Shown here: positions 12,230 to 14,448 of the stretch, one piece after another
Layout: each line of letters starts with the position of its first letter
How positions within the stretch are numbered: the stretch's first letter is position 1
The notes under the pieces: model-generated
Seen by the model: the letters and a program-made list of their open reading frames with translations, nothing else
Databases searched by the model: none
What the model was told of the DNA's origin: nothing
Made by a program: the position numbers and the translations under genes
Origin: Deltaproteobacteria bacterium
GTDB lineage: Bacteria > Desulfobacterota > Desulfobaccia > Desulfobaccales > Desulfobaccaceae
Assembly (NCBI GenBank): GCA_016874895.1
Contig: VGSX01000064.1
Coordinates: 1-14,448 of the forward strand
Length of the DNA: 14,448 bases
Direction: 5' to 3'

Positions 12230-13555
12230 TTATCGCAGGTAGGCGAGTTCCGGGGGCAGGGGGATGCCTTTTCCCATGGTGTCTTCCCCGTAATTGATGC
12301 TGGCCAGAATTTTGATATCAGCCAACGCCCTGGCATCCCCCTGAAATTTGACCCGGGAGAGGTTTTCCCGGTGCACTTTGCCGCCGGCCCACTGTAAATC
12401 CAGGATGGAGCCGGCGTCAAAACGGTCATCCGAGACGATCATTTCCACCTGACCGCCGTAATGCTGCACGATTTTGGCCACCAGCATACAGGGGCGGCTG
12501 TGAAAACCCAGTTTCACGGGAACGCCGACGGTTATTTCGTCGTGCTGGATATTCTGATTCAAAAGACTTTGTGCTAAAGATTTTCCCTTGGAGAGAAATT
12601 CATTGCAATAAAAAACGGCGTAATTGATGATGGCATCCAATAAAAATTCGTTATGGACTAATTTGCACAACGCCTGCTGAACCTCAAGATAGACGCCCCT
12701 CCGGCCCACATCGAAGAGATGCCGTTCGAAATAATGGGATAAACGCCCGCTCAATTCCAGGAGATGCAGGGCTATGGAGATATGGTCCCGCAGGCTTTTA
12801 AACTTAATGCTGTCGCTGCGCCTGCTGTCCCTGCCGATATAAGTGTCATAGGAGGATTGCAGATTATGAATGATCATTTCATATTTGCGCAGAATTTCTT
12901 CATTGATTCTGGCCGGTATCAATGAACGCAGCTCCTCGGCCTGAAATCTTTTATAAAACCCCAGGCTCTCGAACTCCCGGACAATATTGAGATAGGCGGA
13001 GGTGATGCGGACGATATGCTGTTTTTCACCGTGCAGGTCCTGGGTGGTGATATCGAATTCGAGAAACCGGTTCGAGGACAGATTGGCAAAGTGCTCCCAG
13101 GCCAGGGTGGAGCGGGACAGCTTGAGATTTAAATGCCTGGTTTCGGCAATCAACTCTTGACAGAGGTTTATCAGGGTGTTAATCAGGAAACGGTGCACTA
13201 ACTGGCTGGCAAAAATAAAGGAATTATCCGCCCCGATTTCATAGAACGAGATCCGGCTGACAATGTGCTTCATGGTAAAGGCGGCCCCGGAGAAATTCAA
13301 TACCGAGGCCACGAGTTCCCGATACTTGTACCATTGTCGGTTGCTCTTGGCGCCGTGATAGTCCAATAAATCCTCCACTAACTTGGAAGCGTAAGCCAGG
13401 CGGGCAAAGAGGCGCTCGGTATCGGGAAGTTTATCCTCATGCTGAGAAACGAAAAATTGGCAAATGTCCAGTAGTTCATCGGCAAAATAATTCACCAGAT
13501 TGATAAATTCGGTCTGAGAAATGGTTTCAGAATTCAGTCCCATGATTGCCTGCAT
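12230..13555 (-). CDS. HPr-domain protein with a large N-terminal helical region
   Basis: A 441-residue protein whose C terminus (about 340-422) is an HPr/PTS phosphocarrier domain: ITVGVPVKLGFHSRPCMLVA contains H352 in the G-F-H-S-R-P version of the GLHARP phosphohistidine site, and DAGSILDLQWAGGKV carries S383, matching the regulatory Ser46. The interval of 31 residues equals His15 to Ser46 in HPr. Typical HPr proteins are about 85-90 residues and stand alone. Here the first 335 residues are predicted mainly helical (heptad-like leucine/isoleucine spacing, many charged residues) and match no domain I recognise. No signal peptide or membrane segment is visible. A phosphorelay input to a regulatory or sensor function is plausible, but no PTS enzyme is in the window. 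The start is either ATG 13555 or ATG 13543; neither has a strong Shine-Dalgarno sequence (CAGG lies near the second). It leads an operon with the 87-residue gene. Confidence 0.8.
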   Translation of the reverse strand: MQAIMGLNSETISQTEFINLVNYFADELLDICQFFVSQHEDKLPDTERLFARLAYASKLVEDLLDYHGAKSNRQWYKYRELVASVLNFSGAAFTMKHIVSRISFYEIGADNSFIFASQLVHRFLINTLINLCQELIAETRHLNLKLSRSTLAWEHFANLSSNRFLEFDITTQDLHGEKQHIVRITSAYLNIVREFESLGFYKRFQAEELRSLIPARINEEILRKYEMIIHNLQSSYDTYIGRDSRRSDSIKFKSLRDHISIALHLLELSGRLSHYFERHLFDVGRRGVYLEVQQALCKLVHNEFLLDAIINYAVFYCNEFLSKGKSLAQSLLNQNIQHDEITVGVPVKLGFHSRPCMLVAKIVQHYGGQVEMIVSDDRFDAGSILDLQWAGGKVHRENLSRVKFQGDARALADIKILASINYGEDTMGKGIPLPPELAYLR

Positions 13556-13691
13556 ACTTAGGAGTGGTGGAGCATACGCTGGGATCAGCGTTTGGCTCGA
13601 AAAGCTTCATCTAAGATTTTATACCCGGTGCAGGGGTTCGTAAAAGAAAAAAAAGTAGGCGTTCGATTATAACCAATCAGCCTCCCGGTGC

Positions 13692-13745
13692 CCTCTGGGC
13701 CTCTGTGGCAAAAATATAACCACAGAGACACAGAGGACACAGAGG
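13692..13745. repeat. Hairpin-forming CACAGAG-type intergenic repeat
   Basis: CCTCTGGGCCTCTGTGGC (13692-13709) pairs with ACCACAGAGACACAGAGG (13719-13736) at 15 of 18 positions across a 9-base loop, and a further ACACAGAGG follows directly (13737-13745). The motif ACAGAG(G) thus occurs three times in tandem. Closely similar 'CCACAGAGACACAGAGG' elements are found between genes in many unrelated bacteria (from memory). It lies in the 254-base divergent gap between the HPr-fusion operon and fabF, so it could act as an RNA hairpin or protein site for either transcript. Confidence 0.65.
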
Positions 13746-13770
13746 TTTTATAGTCTCTAGTTATTTGGCG

Positions 13771-13790
13771 GACAGCTGAACGCTTAAAAA
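13771..13790. repeat. Second copy of the GCTGAACGCTT element
   Basis: GACAGCTGAACGCTTAAAAA here matches GACGGCTGAACGCTTTAAAAA at 11784-11804 with one substitution and one T fewer. It ends 19 bases before the fabF start codon. Only one arm of the larger nested repeat at 11684-11797 is present here. Confidence 0.5.
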
Positions 13791-13797
13791 TGATACC

Positions 13798-13803
13798 AGG
13801 GAG
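13798..13803 (+). promoter_or_regulatory. Shine-Dalgarno sequence for fabF
   Basis: AGGGAG lies 6 bases before ATG 13810. The other in-frame ATG at 13834 has GTGGAG directly touching it, which is too close, so 13810 is preferred. Confidence 0.65.
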
Positions 13804-13809
13804 ATATGC

Positions 13810-14448
13810 ATGCAAAGAATCAAGACCGTGGAGATGCGTCGGGTAGTGGTCACCGGTTTGGGCCTGATCACTCCACTGGGAAATGACGTCCCCACCGTGT
13901 GGCGCCACCTGCTGGAGGGGCAATCCGGGGTTGGCCGGGTCACACACTTTGCCAGTGATGTAAAGGAATTCAGAGAGCGGTTCCGGGCGCCGGATGATTT
14001 TCCCCTCATCGCCGGGGAGGTAAAAGATTTCGACTTGAAGCAGATTTTAGCCGAACGCAAAAAAAACCTCACCAAAGAAGATAACAAACTCATCAAGTAC
14101 ACCGATAATTTTTCCCGCTACGCCCTGGCTGCCAGCTTGGAGGCGGTGAATAATTCCAAATTAGTCCTGGAGGAAGAGGACCCTGATCGCATGGGCATAA
14201 TTATCGCCAGCGGTATGGGAGGGGTGGGTAGTTGGGAGGAGCAGCACGAAAACCTGTTATTGCACGGGGTGAAGAAAGTTTCGCCGTTCATCGTCCCGAA
14301 GCTGCTGCCGAACCTGGCGGCCGGGAATGTCTCCATCAGTTTTCAGGCTCGTGGCCCCAACGTGGCCCTGGCCACCGCCTGTGCCGCGGGGGCGCACGCA
14401 GTGGGCGCTGCCTTCCGCTCTGTGCAGATGGGTGAAACCGAGCTCATG
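13810..14448 (+). CDS. fabF: 3-oxoacyl-ACP synthase II, 5' part (partial)
   Basis: The first 213 residues of a β-ketoacyl-ACP synthase, running in frame off the right edge. It elongates acyl-ACP with malonyl-ACP in type II fatty acid synthesis in the cytoplasm. Visible are the N-terminal RRVVVTGLGLITPLGNDV (10-27), GIIIASGMGGVGSWEEQH (129-146), the dimer-interface stretch VSPFIVPKLLPNLAAGNVSI (157-176) and the nucleophile C191 in ALATACAAGAH. The conserved active-site His pair lies beyond the window. The family's full length is about 410-420 residues, so roughly half is seen. The N terminus begins MQRIKTVEMRR, about 8 residues longer than the usual MKRRVVVTG form; the Shine-Dalgarno sequence supports the longer version. 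It is divergent from the HPr-fusion operon. FabF and FabB are hard to separate without the C-terminal half, but the motif forms favour FabF. Confidence 0.88.
   Translation, partial: MQRIKTVEMRRVVVTGLGLITPLGNDVPTVWRHLLEGQSGVGRVTHFASDVKEFRERFRAPDDFPLIAGEVKDFDLKQILAERKKNLTKEDNKLIKYTDNFSRYALAASLEAVNNSKLVLEEEDPDRMGIIIASGMGGVGSWEEQHENLLLHGVKKVSPFIVPKLLPNLAAGNVSISFQARGPNVALATACAAGAHAVGAAFRSVQMGETELM

Noticed and set aside
11962..12429. 155-codon version of the small gene downstream of the HPr fusion
   Set aside because: Its first 68 codons overlap the HPr domain in another frame and look like shadow translation; the ATG at 12225, 4 bases after the stop codon, is the better start.
13692..13745. CRISPR-like array
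   Set aside because: The repeated unit is only 7-9 bases without spacers of even length, and no cas gene is present.
13585..14102. Minus-strand frames of 120 and 113 codons opposite fabF and its leader
   Set aside because: They are antisense to fabF, which has clear motifs and a Shine-Dalgarno sequence.

Overview
The window is bacterial chromosome. Most of it is GC-rich (47 of 60 bases are G/C at 2821-2880), with a clearly AT-rich block at about 805-2456 (17 of 60 at 1201-1260). Gene content (AmmeMemoRadiSam-B/MEMO protein, split biotin-carboxylase/carboxyltransferase pair, RumA-type rRNA methylase, long-chain acyl-CoA ligase, HPr-domain protein, FabF) and the wealth of intergenic mini-repeats suggest a deltaproteobacterial-type organism such as a Desulfobacca/Syntrophobacter relative. 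That assignment is inference; no rRNA or other marker is present.

Layout: almost everything is on the minus strand. The exceptions are the 3' end of a small EamA/DMT-type membrane protein at the left edge and the 5' part of fabF at the right edge. From left to right: EamA fragment (+); UPF0158 protein (-); an AT-rich type II restriction-modification pair (BglII/BstYI-like endonuclease and a beta-class MTase with a TSPPY motif, overlapping by ATGA); an RlmD/RumA-type rRNA methyltransferase; a RelE/ParE-like toxin with its antitoxin (GTGA overlap); a MEMO-family protein; a two-gene carboxylase operon (biotin carboxylase, then a carboxyltransferase-like protein, joined by TAATG); a truncated AAA/SMC-like ATPase remnant; an acyl-CoA ligase; a PmtA/UbiE-like methyltransferase; a two-gene operon made of a large HPr-domain fusion protein and an 87-residue protein of unknown function; and fabF.

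Three things stand out. (1) The carboxyltransferase-like protein has the PycB/OadA fold signature but lacks the biotin attachment domain and has replaced the catalytic lysine (N175), the catalytic threonine (D238) and the AHQS motif. It is probably not an ordinary pyruvate carboxylase subunit. (2) A 441-residue protein carries a C-terminal HPr domain in which both the phospho-His and the regulatory Ser are kept at exactly the HPr spacing of 31 residues, behind a roughly 335-residue helical region I cannot assign. It sits in an operon with a small unknown protein. (3) A compact R-M island with a recognisable D119/E128/Q130 active site interrupts the GC-rich background next to rlmD, preceded by two small palindromes that could be its operator.

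The intergenic gaps hold several degenerate dispersed repeats and inverted repeats (5319-5335, 5418-5454, 9019-9069, 10834-10953, 11684-11797, 13692-13745). No tRNA, rRNA, CRISPR array or insertion sequence was seen.
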